Origin: CF-161 sp035259145
Lineage (GTDB): Bacteria > Chloroflexota > Dormibacteria > Dormibacterales > Dormibacteraceae
Assembly: GCA_035259145.1 (NCBI GenBank)
Contig: DATFWQ010000206.1
Coordinates: 1 to 37,450 of the forward strand
Direction: 5' to 3'
DNA: 37,450 nucleotides
In this document: positions 8,430-14,759 of the stretch, piece by piece
Position numbering within the stretch: the first letter of the stretch is position 1
Layout of the letters: every line of letters begins with the position of its first letter
Position numbers and translations under genes: made by a program
The notes under the pieces: model-generated
Told to the model about the DNA's origin: nothing
Databases searched by the model: none
The model's input: only the letters and a program-made list of their open reading frames with translations

Positions 8430-8575
8430 CAGGCGCTCCAGAGCTGACCCTGCGCCGGATTTGCAGATTGAACGCCTGCCGGCTGCCGCGCACCCGGGCC
8501 GCCGCCGCACCCTGCGAGCCCGACCGCGAGGCGCAGGCCGGCCAGGACCCCGGCGAGTGGAGCGTGTACTTTCAT
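8429..8575 (-). CDS. Putative 48-residue lipoprotein coupled to the efflux adaptor
   Basis: A short open frame from ATG at 8575 to a TGA that overlaps the adaptor start by one base (TGATG). The peptide begins MKVHAPLAGV and carries a hydrophobic run ending in a good lipobox, LAGC, with the Cys at residue 23. The predicted mature lipopeptide would have only 26 residues, rich in Gly, Pro and Gln. No strong Shine-Dalgarno site is visible. It may be a real small lipoprotein of the pump, a leader peptide for coupling, or chance. The correct lipobox plus exact coupling make chance less likely. Too short to compare with known families by eye. Confidence 0.42.
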   Translation of the reverse strand: MKVHAPLAGVLAGLRLAVGLAGCGGGPGARQPAGVQSANPAQGQLWSA

Positions 8576-8631
8576 GCTCGCCACCCTAGGTGCCTGCCGC
8601 CCACCGGCACATCGCCGCCTAAGGTGAATCC

Positions 8632-8674
8632 GATCCCCGACTTTCGGGGACCGCTGATCCCTCTTTGGGGGGAC
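8632..8674. promoter_or_regulatory. Two tandem palindromic sites upstream of the efflux operon
   Basis: GATCCCCGACTTTCGGGGAC (8632-8651) holds a perfect 7-bp inverted repeat TCCCCGA/TCGGGGA around CTT. A similar unit starting GATCCCTCTTT and ending GGGGAC follows at 8656-8674. The pair sits about 57-99 bases upstream of the lipopeptide start on the minus strand, a reasonable place for an operator pair. A transcript hairpin is the alternative. Which regulator would bind is unknown. Confidence 0.4.
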
Positions 8675-8720
8675 GCCGCCAGAGCTTCCGGCTCGTCGCT
8701 GGTCGCCTGGGGTACTGAGT

Positions 8721-8760
8721 AGATATCACTATAACTGATAGGATCGTGCTAGGATTGTCA
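8721..8760 (+). promoter_or_regulatory. AT-rich candidate promoter region for the small membrane protein
   Basis: The sequence here drops sharply in GC against its surroundings and contains TATAAC (8730-8735) and TAGGAT twice (8739-8744 and 8750-8755, 11 bases apart), any of which could act as a -10 element. No clear -35 hexamer is seen at 16-18 bases. The repeated TAGGAT may instead be a regulator half-site pair. Confidence 0.3.
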
Positions 8761-8791
8761 TCCGGACCCCATCATGGATCGAGCGGTCACT

Positions 8792-8843
8792 CTCCCCCGC
8801 GAAGTCGGACCGCGAAGTCGGGGGAGTACCCGGCGAAGCCGGG
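8792..8843. repeat. Hairpin-forming repeats in the leader of the small membrane protein gene
   Basis: CTCCCCC (8792-8798) pairs with GGGGGAG (8820-8826), enclosing two copies of GCGAAGTC. A second tight hairpin follows: CCCGGC (8829-8834), loop GAA, GCCGGG (8838-8843). The unit CGAAG-T/C-CGGGGGAG is itself repeated. These would fold in the 5' leader just upstream of the Shine-Dalgarno site of the gene at 8883 and could act on its translation or as a transcription attenuator. No T-run follows. Confidence 0.45.
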
Positions 8844-8882
8844 GGAGGGGGACCAGATACCCTCGAACGGAGGAAGGAAGGG

Positions 8883-9173
8883 ATGGCACGGCGAAGCTGG
8901 TATGGCCGCGGTCGGTATCGCCACGTGTATATGCGTGGTTCCTACGGCGATCGGGCTCGCACGATAGCGGCGGCCGCCCTCGTGGTGCTCTACCTGCTGG
9001 CCAGGTTCGTATTCCCAGGGCTGGGCGCACTCTTCGTCGGCATGCAGGTTCCCTACCTCTTGCTTGCGCTCCTTCTGTTCCTGGCCTGGCCGGTTGGCGC
9101 GATGCATGACAAGCGCATCGCGGTGGCCATCCTGGGCGCATTCCTGCTTCTTCTAGCCCTGCACATCGTCTGA
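8883..9173 (+). CDS. Small membrane protein of unknown function
   Basis: A 96-residue protein with a basic, Tyr/Arg-rich N-terminus (about 1-26) and two or three hydrophobic segments (about 27-55 and 56-73, with a last one at 78-96). The start is well supported by GGAGG at 8869-8873, 9 bases before the ATG, the best Shine-Dalgarno site in this part of the window. It lies 90 bases before the membrane-anchored J-domain gene on the same strand, so a joint role in membrane stress is possible but unproven. I do not recognise the family. Confidence 0.75.
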   Translation: MARRSWYGRGRYRHVYMRGSYGDRARTIAAAALVVLYLLARFVFPGLGALFVGMQVPYLLLALLLFLAWPVGAMHDKRIAVAILGAFLLLLALHIV

Positions 9174-9191
9174 CGGCGCCTCCGGCCCGCT

Positions 9192-9213
9192 CCCCCCACG
9201 GTTGTGGTGGGGG
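9192..9213 (+). terminator. Possible hairpin after the small membrane protein gene
   Basis: CCCCCAC (9193-9199) pairs with GTGGGGG (9207-9213) around a 7-base loop, 20 bases after the stop. There is no T-run downstream, so it may be a weak or factor-dependent terminator, or an mRNA-stability hairpin between the two plus-strand genes. Confidence 0.35.
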
Positions 9214-9263
9214 CCAGGGGTGCCCGCTAACCCCCGAAACGGTTATCGTGTTGGTCGGGGTGG

Positions 9264-9917
9264 ATGAGGTCGGGTTCAGTAACAGTGACTCAAGACCTCT
9301 ATAAGATCCTCCAGGTCGATCCGGACGCCGATGCCGAGGTGATCGAGGCGGCGTACAGGCGGCTGGCGCGCCGCTACCATCCGGACGTCAATCACGCCGC
9401 CTGGGCGGAGGTGAGGATGAGGGAGCTCAACATCGCTTATCAGACCCTCCGCCATCCGCGCCAGCGGGCGCTCTATGACGGTCTGCGCACCAGGACGAAC
9501 GGAGCAAGGAGGGACGGTTCATCACCGCAGATACACCGGTGCTACCGCCACACAGGCCACGTCGCCATCGAGAGCTGCGACGGCTGCGGCGCGGGTCTGT
9601 GCGACCTCTGCGCCGGGCGGTTTCAGCCTCCCACATGCGCCGCGTGCGTGGTGCGGTGGGCGCGCGGGCGCCAGCTGGGGGCCGTCGTCACTCCTATGGC
9701 CGCGGCCCTGGTCGCAATAGTCGTCGGCGGCGTGTCAGTCTGGGCGGCCGGCCGTGTGCCCGACTGGCCGCGAATTCCACTGGTCGGAGTCGCCCTCGAC
9801 ATCCCGGCTTCGGTCGCGGTTCTGTGTTCGGTGGCGATCGCCCTTCTCATAGCTCGAGCGCTCTGGGACCTTCACCGGCTGCGCCACCTCGTGCGCGAGG
9901 CGATCGCCTCTCCCTGA
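9264..9917 (+). CDS. Membrane-anchored J-domain protein with cysteine cluster
   Basis: A 217-residue DnaJ-domain protein. The J domain spans about residues 10-73 with the HPD motif at 39-41, which in known proteins stimulates DnaK ATPase. A Cys/His-rich segment follows (C93, H96, C105, C108, C113, C116, C125, C128), similar to a B-box-type zinc finger. Two hydrophobic helices follow (about 139-161 and 176-199), with a short basic tail. It lacks the Gly/Phe region and C-terminal substrate domains of true DnaJ, so it is probably a specialised J protein that recruits DnaK to the membrane. Start could be ATG 9264 or a GTG a few codons later. Domain calls are firm; client and partner are unknown. 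Confidence 0.85.
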   Translation: MRSGSVTVTQDLYKILQVDPDADAEVIEAAYRRLARRYHPDVNHAAWAEVRMRELNIAYQTLRHPRQRALYDGLRTRTNGARRDGSSPQIHRCYRHTGHVAIESCDGCGAGLCDLCAGRFQPPTCAACVVRWARGRQLGAVVTPMAAALVAIVVGGVSVWAAGRVPDWPRIPLVGVALDIPASVAVLCSVAIALLIARALWDLHRLRHLVREAIASP

Positions 9918-9969
9918 CATCTCCCGAAGCCCGGCAACTCCGCGAGCCTACAAACGTGGGGGGGCGCGC

Positions 9970-10644
9970 TCAGACGGCCTCAGTCGCGAAGACCACGACG
10001 TTCGAAAGGTACCGTCCCTGGGCGCGGCTGAATGTGCCGCTGCAGGTGATAAGACGCAGGACCGGTTCGGGTGTGGCGCCGTAAACAGCCTCGGTCGGAA
10101 ACGAGTTCACCGCGAACGTAGCAACCCGATCCACCTGGAACCGCACCTGGGAGCCGTCCGCCCGAGCCACCAAGACCTGGTCGCCCACCCGGAGACCGGC
10201 CAGCCTCGCAAACACCGCGGGGCCGGTGGTGGAGTCGAGGTGGCCAAGGATCACCGCGGGCCCCGCGTCGCCGGGCACAGACCCCAGCTTGTACCAGCCG
10301 GCCTGGTGTGGGTCCGCGGGCACTTCGATGGTGCCGTCCGGCGCCAGGCCGAGGTCGGTGATGCTCGCGTCCACCCCGATCGAGGGGATCCGGATGTGCA
10401 CCGGCGGCGCGCTCTGGCCCAACGCCGCGGCCGCGGCTCCGGGTCCGCTGGCGCCGTCGATCGCGCGAACGATGGGCGTCGTCACCGGCATTATCGAAGG
10501 CGTCGCTCTCGGGGCGGGAACGCGTATGAATGTGCCGGCTGTCGCCGCCGGCGAACTGGTCCCAGCCCCGGACGAGGCCGGCGTGCAGCCGGCCAGGAGG
10601 GCCAGCGCTGCAAGAGCTAGCCACCATGAGTGGCCGGGCCGCAC
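9970..10644 (-). CDS. Class F-like sortase, lipoprotein
   Basis: A 224-residue extracellular transpeptidase. The N-terminus ends in a lipobox (LLAGC, Cys20), so it is probably lipid-anchored rather than held by a transmembrane helix. A Ser/Thr/Pro-rich spacer leads to the sortase domain (about 80-224). The catalytic triad is visible: H135 in ILGHLD, C201 in LITCSG and R211 in GRYLSN. Sortases cleave a C-terminal sorting motif and attach the protein to a nucleophile on the cell wall or another protein. The start is GTG, 11 bases after the DUF4397 gene, and it is the last gene of the BcsB-like operon. Class E is the alternative assignment. Confidence 0.9.
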   Translation of the reverse strand: MRPGHSWWLALAALALLAGCTPASSGAGTSSPAATAGTFIRVPAPRATPSIMPVTTPIVRAIDGASGPGAAAAALGQSAPPVHIRIPSIGVDASITDLGLAPDGTIEVPADPHQAGWYKLGSVPGDAGPAVILGHLDSTTGPAVFARLAGLRVGDQVLVARADGSQVRFQVDRVATFAVNSFPTEAVYGATPEPVLRLITCSGTFSRAQGRYLSNVVVFATEAV

Positions 10645-10655
10645 GCCTGATGCTC

Positions 10656-11489
10656 CTAGATGCCCGGCCGGTGTGAGCGTGCTGCCAGGCCGACCGCGGC
10701 CAGGAGAATGAGCGCCATCAGCACCACAAGCGGTCCCACCTGGAGGGCGCCGGCGCCTGCCAGGCCACCCTCACCAGTACTGGCGCCTCCGTTCGGCGCG
10801 CGGACGGCCGAAACCGCGTCCAGCACCGGGATCGCGGTGACGGGCTGGGATCCCTCTCCTCCGGTTCCGATGATGGTGTTGACGGTTCCGGCTGTGACGG
10901 CTACGCCGTCCGCCTCGAAGAGTGGATGAGGGTCGGTGGACTCCTTACCTGTGTTCCAAAGCGCCAGGTTGTACGAGCCAGGGTCGATCGTGGCGTACTG
11001 GGAGCACTGGGTGAAGCCGATGTTGGTGAAGAAGATCGGCTGCCCGGTGGGTGCAGCGACGTCCACTCCCGGCACCTCTGGCGCGAAGTGGCAGAACCGA
11101 ATGACCACCTTCCCGGCCGTCTCCGAAGGACTGTCCGAATACAGGCCTGTTCGAGGGTCGGATTGCTTGCCGGAGACGACCAGCGTGTAGTACGCGTCCG
11201 CGGTCAGCACCTGCTGTGTCTCACCGACGACCGAGGTGGAACCCACCGGCCGGACCACGAAGTCGTGGTTCATCGCGGTGATCCGGAAATACGCAGAGAC
11301 CGTCTTGTAGGCGACGTTGGAGAAGTACCGAGCGCCATCGACCGAGAAGTTCACGTTCGACGGGTAGTCGGGCAAGAGGTTGACGAAGCGCACGTGCGCG
11401 GGGTTGGCGGCAGCAGCGGCGGGCGCGGCGCCGGCCAGCACCGGCAGGAGCGCCGCGACGGCGCTGAACAGTAAGAGAGGTCGTTTCAT
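10656..11489 (-). CDS. DUF4397 domain surface protein
   Basis: A 277-residue secreted protein with a signal peptide (cleavage after the AAPAAAAA stretch, about residue 28). A DUF4397 beta-sandwich (about 30-235) begins HVRFVNLLPDYPSNVNFSVD. A Gly-rich spacer, a C-terminal hydrophobic helix (about 250-268) and a basic tail ARSHRPGI follow. The tail has the layout of a sortase sorting signal but no LPxTG-like motif is visible. DUF4397 genes commonly sit beside class F-like sortases in high-GC bacteria, as here. The ATG at 11489 overlaps the stop of the preceding gene as ATGA. The longer frame running upstream to 12014 is a shadow of that gene. Confidence 0.9.
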   Translation of the reverse strand: MKRPLLLFSAVAALLPVLAGAAPAAAAANPAHVRFVNLLPDYPSNVNFSVDGARYFSNVAYKTVSAYFRITAMNHDFVVRPVGSTSVVGETQQVLTADAYYTLVVSGKQSDPRTGLYSDSPSETAGKVVIRFCHFAPEVPGVDVAAPTGQPIFFTNIGFTQCSQYATIDPGSYNLALWNTGKESTDPHPLFEADGVAVTAGTVNTIIGTGGEGSQPVTAIPVLDAVSAVRAPNGGASTGEGGLAGAGALQVGPLVVLMALILLAAVGLAARSHRPGI

Positions 11490-11980
11490 GAGTGGGTTGT
11501 GCCCTCCTTTCGTTCTATGACGCGGATCCGGGCCCGGGGCTCGCGCCCCTGGGCTCGACCAGCCCCGTCCAGGCCTCTTACGTCGGCTGTGCGGCGCAGC
11601 ACGACGTCCCACTCCAACCCCATCGACACGAGCTCCGCGAAGGCGACCGCACCGGTCAGGGAGACCGTCGCGATCATCGCGGGCAGTGCGGTCGCGACCT
11701 GACCCAGCGAGTGAACAACCACGGCTGGTGTCAGTGCTTCCTGCGGCGGCGCCTGCAGCAAGGCAAGCGTGACCGCGAACATGCAGGCCGAAACCGCCGC
11801 GACCACGGCACCGGCCAGCAACGAGAAGCGCAGTGTGGCGCAGGCGGCCAGAGCCGTCGCCACCAGCAAGAAGGTCGCCGCCAGCGCTGGGCTGAGCGCG
11901 ACCACGGGGGCCAGGGACAGCGCACACCACGCTGTCAGCCCCATGACAAAGGACCGGGTCCTCAGACGCCCTGGCCTCAC
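11486..11980 (-). CDS. Four-helix membrane protein of unknown function
   Basis: A 164-residue protein with about four hydrophobic helices (residues 12-115) and a hydrophilic, Arg-rich C-terminal tail (about 120-164) likely in the cytoplasm. The start is decided by context. A GTG at 11980 overlaps the stop of the BcsB-like gene as GTGA, and GGAGGG lies 7 bases upstream of it. The ATG at 11995 would overlap the previous gene by 19 bases. The stop overlaps the DUF4397 start. It is thus translationally locked between a surface scaffold and a sortase substrate candidate. No known family is recognised. Confidence 0.8.
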   Translation of the reverse strand: MRPGRLRTRSFVMGLTAWCALSLAPVVALSPALAATFLLVATALAACATLRFSLLAGAVVAAVSACMFAVTLALLQAPPQEALTPAVVVHSLGQVATALPAMIATVSLTGAVAFAELVSMGLEWDVVLRRTADVRGLDGAGRAQGREPRARIRVIERKEGTTHS

Positions 11981-13983
11981 GCGCTGACCCTCCATGCACG
12001 CAGCAGCTGTACAACCGCGAGGCCGGCCAGGAGCACCGCAGCGCCCAGGATCATCATTGCCACGACGAACGCCGTCCTGCCAGACCCCGCAGGTACCGGA
12101 GCCGTCTGCCCGCCGTGGCCGTCGGACGGCGGCTCCACAACGGCCACCCTGCCTGCCGCGTCAATCGTCGCGACATCTCCACTCAAGTTCGCGCTGTAAA
12201 GCGCGGTCACCACCCGCTGCATCGCGGTTTCTGTGGTGCCGATCAGCCACAGCACCGTCCGCTGCCCTGAACTCGTCTCAGCAACCACCCCAGCGCCAGG
12301 AGGCGGCTGTGGGAGGCCCCTCGCCATGCGCGCGAGAGGTGCTGTGCTGTCCGGCGTCCCTACGACGACCAGGTTGGCTGTACCCGCCAGCGCCGCCGGG
12401 TCCGCGAGCAGGGAAGCCTCGAACACGCCGTGGGGCGCTGCGGATCGGCGGCCGAGCGCGACGGCGGCCTGGAGGGCTGCCGTCAAGGTGGCTGGAGCCA
12501 CGTCTGCCAGCAGAAAACGGACGGGCTGCTGAGGGCCGTCGAAAAACGGAAACGCAAGCGCGCCCAGGTCGGTCCCGTCGTTGGGCGGGGGTGGCAGGCG
12601 GAATGATGCGGACAGGGCGCCACCTACGCTGGTCAGGCCCCCACCGGGTTGGCTCTGGATGCTGATGGCCAGCGAGTTGAGACCCTGCCGGAGGAGCCGC
12701 CCCGAGACCTGCGCCGCCAGCATGGTTGCGCGACCCCGGACCAGGCTGCCGGCAGCCACCTGGCTGCCGTTGACGGCCACCTCAGCCTTGCCGGCCGCGT
12801 CCAGCTGCGGGATTATGACCCGGAGGTCGGCAGACTCGCCTCGGCCCACAGTCGGGGCCACGAAGCTCATGCCTGCCTCGTAGGAGCGCCCACCGGCAGT
12901 CGCGATGCCGGATACCTCGGGTCCCCCGAGCTGGAGGCTGCGGAGCGGTTCGCCGCTTGCCCCCGGAGCCGGCGCCGATGCGATGGCGTAAGCCCCGGCG
13001 AGAGCGGTGGTCCCGCGGCCGCTCAGCGCGGCGGCTGCCCTGGCCAGCGCGGAGTTGGTCGCGCCAGACACGAGGAGGACGGTGGTCCGGTTATCCCACG
13101 GAGACAGAGCAGTCACCACCAGCCCGTCATCGGCCCTGGCCACCTTGCCGTCAGGCGCCGTCCAACCGTCAGGCGCCGATCGCCAGCCGGCAGCTGCCAG
13201 TACCCGCTGGGCGGCGGGTAAATGGTCCAGGCGGCCCACCATCACTACACCGCCACCGTGCGTCTCCGGGACCCCGAGCTGTGACGGCTGGATGACCTTG
13301 AGCTGCACCCGCTGAGTCGCCACCTGGCGGCCCAGCTCGGCAAATATGCGCAGGGCGGCACTCGTCTCGGCCATGTCGGGAGAAGAAGGCAGAGCAACTG
13401 CCAGAGCCGGCACGGCGGCGCTGGATGCATCCGTTGCCAGCAGCGACCACGGGTAGGTCTCGAGGCCCGGCAGGCCGCTGGTCAGCGAGGCCAGGCTGTA
13501 GTGGATCAGAGTCGGAGCCTCGACTTTGCCGTAGAGGAGGCTCTGCCCAGCCGGGCCCGCGGCGAGGTCGAAACTGACCTGCAGGCGATTCGGGCGCTTC
13601 AGGTCGATCAGCGAAGCTGGTATGGGGACCTCGAGGACGCCGCCGGCAGCGTGGCCCCGGTCCAGATCCACAGTAGAGATCGCGCGCCCATTGACGGCGA
13701 TCACCATCGTCGACCCCGGCCCCGACTGCGGGCTGTAGGCGAAGAAGACTCGTACGAAGCTGCCCGAGGCGGCCAGCGGCGCGCCTGGCGCCGGAAAGAA
13801 GGTCTCCAACAGACCATGAGCGCCGTGCGACGTCATGGTGCTTATCGCGAGCCCCTCCAGGGAGATCTCCTGCGCCACGGCAGGGGGCTCGGCGCCAGCC
13901 GCCGGTCGCGAGCTGCCTGCGGCCGTCCCGGCTGACAGCACCACAGCCAGGAACACCGCAGCCGCCAGTGCGCACCCGCGCAA
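11977..13983 (-). CDS. BcsB-like surface protein
   Basis: A 668-residue exported protein resembling BcsB, the periplasmic subunit of bacterial cellulose synthase. It has a signal peptide (about 1-24). A first carbohydrate-binding-like jelly roll (about 60-175) contains the pattern of VNGRAISTVDLDRG followed by a VPIPASLIDL strand. A flavodoxin-like segment follows (about 200-330), then a second jelly roll (about 370-480, VNGSQVAAGSLVRG), a second alpha/beta domain, and one C-terminal helix with a basic tail. No BcsA glycosyltransferase lies in the window, so partner and polysaccharide are unknown. I favour the TTG at 13983, preceded by AAGGGGGG, over a TTG at 14004 without such a site. First gene of a four-gene coupled operon. 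Confidence 0.8.
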   Translation of the reverse strand: MRGCALAAAVFLAVVLSAGTAAGSSRPAAGAEPPAVAQEISLEGLAISTMTSHGAHGLLETFFPAPGAPLAASGSFVRVFFAYSPQSGPGSTMVIAVNGRAISTVDLDRGHAAGGVLEVPIPASLIDLKRPNRLQVSFDLAAGPAGQSLLYGKVEAPTLIHYSLASLTSGLPGLETYPWSLLATDASSAAVPALAVALPSSPDMAETSAALRIFAELGRQVATQRVQLKVIQPSQLGVPETHGGGVVMVGRLDHLPAAQRVLAAAGWRSAPDGWTAPDGKVARADDGLVVTALSPWDNRTTVLLVSGATNSALARAAAALSGRGTTALAGAYAIASAPAPGASGEPLRSLQLGGPEVSGIATAGGRSYEAGMSFVAPTVGRGESADLRVIIPQLDAAGKAEVAVNGSQVAAGSLVRGRATMLAAQVSGRLLRQGLNSLAISIQSQPGGGLTSVGGALSASFRLPPPPNDGTDLGALAFPFFDGPQQPVRFLLADVAPATLTAALQAAVALGRRSAAPHGVFEASLLADPAALAGTANLVVVGTPDSTAPLARMARGLPQPPPGAGVVAETSSGQRTVLWLIGTTETAMQRVVTALYSANLSGDVATIDAAGRVAVVEPPSDGHGGQTAPVPAGSGRTAFVVAMMILGAAVLLAGLAVVQLLRAWRVSA

Positions 13984-14053
13984 GTTTCCCCCCTTGACCC
14001 ACAAACTCGGAATCAGGCCGGCAATCTAGCCTGGACGAATGGTGACACACGGG

Positions 14054-14087
14054 ACCGGCCGGCCGCGCCGCTGCACGACCGGCCGGT
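14054..14087. terminator. Strong inverted repeat between two minus-strand genes
   Basis: ACCGGCCGG (14054-14062) and CCGGCCGGT (14079-14087) are perfect inverted repeats with a 16-base loop, 26 bases downstream of the lipoprotein stop on the minus strand. No T-run follows on that strand, so this may be a factor-dependent terminator that isolates the lipoprotein gene from the BcsB-like operon, or an operator for that operon. Confidence 0.45.
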
Positions 14088-14113
14088 GAGTTGGGGGGGG
14101 CGGAGGTCCTGCG

Positions 14114-14620
14114 TTATGGGGCCGTATAGATGCGGCCCCCCGGGTCGTACTTCGCGCACGGGCCCCTCCAGGCGGCCATGATCTGCTGTGACCGCGGCCC
14201 TGCCTTCAGGTTGTCGAGGCTCGCGGGCATGTGGAACTGGCCCTGCGCGTCGGGATCCGGCCAGTCCTCGATGCCGTGGTCACGCATGCACCGGGCGAAC
14301 TGGCGCATCAAGGCCGGGTCCTGCGACTGATCGCCCCGGGCCTGGGCAGGGAGCTGGTCGTAGATTGCCTGGCAGGCCTGTCGCACTGAGGGTGGCGGAT
14401 CGGGCGTACCGCCGGGGAAGTGCGCCTGACCCTGGTCGTCGATGGTCGGATCCGGAAGGTCGGGCATGCCGTTCTGGCGCGCGCACTGCACCAGCCGGTG
14501 CCAGATCGGTGCGGCGGCGTCGCGCACGCCGGCCGCGTGCTGAGGGGCCGGGCCACCGCAGGCCGCCATCGCCAGCACAGCTCCAGTCGCGAGTAGCAGA
14601 CGCCTGTATGGAGGATTCAT
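14114..14620 (-). CDS. Lipoprotein with two CxR..G..D.PDP repeats
   Basis: A 168-residue lipoprotein. The signal peptide ends in the lipobox MAAC (Cys21 from this start). The mature part holds two related units: QCARQNGMPDLPDP followed by a Gln/Phe stretch, and RCMRDHGIEDWPDP followed by the same kind of stretch. Each has one Cys, and a further Cys lies near the C-terminus. This motif is familiar from actinobacterial lipoproteins encoded near MacB-type pumps or two-component systems; their role is not established. I chose ATG 14620; a TTG three codons earlier is possible. It is divergent from the histidine kinase, which suggests it feeds signals to, or is controlled by, that system. Confidence 0.82.
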   Translation of the reverse strand: MNPPYRRLLLATGAVLAMAACGGPAPQHAAGVRDAAAPIWHRLVQCARQNGMPDLPDPTIDDQGQAHFPGGTPDPPPSVRQACQAIYDQLPAQARGDQSQDPALMRQFARCMRDHGIEDWPDPDAQGQFHMPASLDNLKAGPRSQQIMAAWRGPCAKYDPGGRIYTAP

Positions 14621-14659
14621 GGCCCGCAACCTATGACCCCTGGGCTTCCTGGCACATCG

Positions 14660-14689
14660 CCCCGCGCGGGGATTACCGCCCCCGTAATC
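14660..14689. promoter_or_regulatory. Adjacent palindromes between lipoprotein and kinase genes
   Basis: CCCCGCGCGGGG (14660-14671) is a perfect 12-bp palindrome. It is directly followed by GATTAC (14671-14676), 7 bases, then GTAATC (14684-14689), a perfect inverted repeat with the dyad size often bound by NarL-type regulators. The 139-base divergent region carries the promoters for both flanking genes, so this is a good candidate operator for the response regulator encoded at 16400. Confidence 0.42.
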
Positions 14690-14759
14690 TGGTGAGCCAC
14701 ATTCCCCCGGCCGAGGGACGGACGCGGGCCCGGGGCCATCATATGATCGTGCCGCGAGG

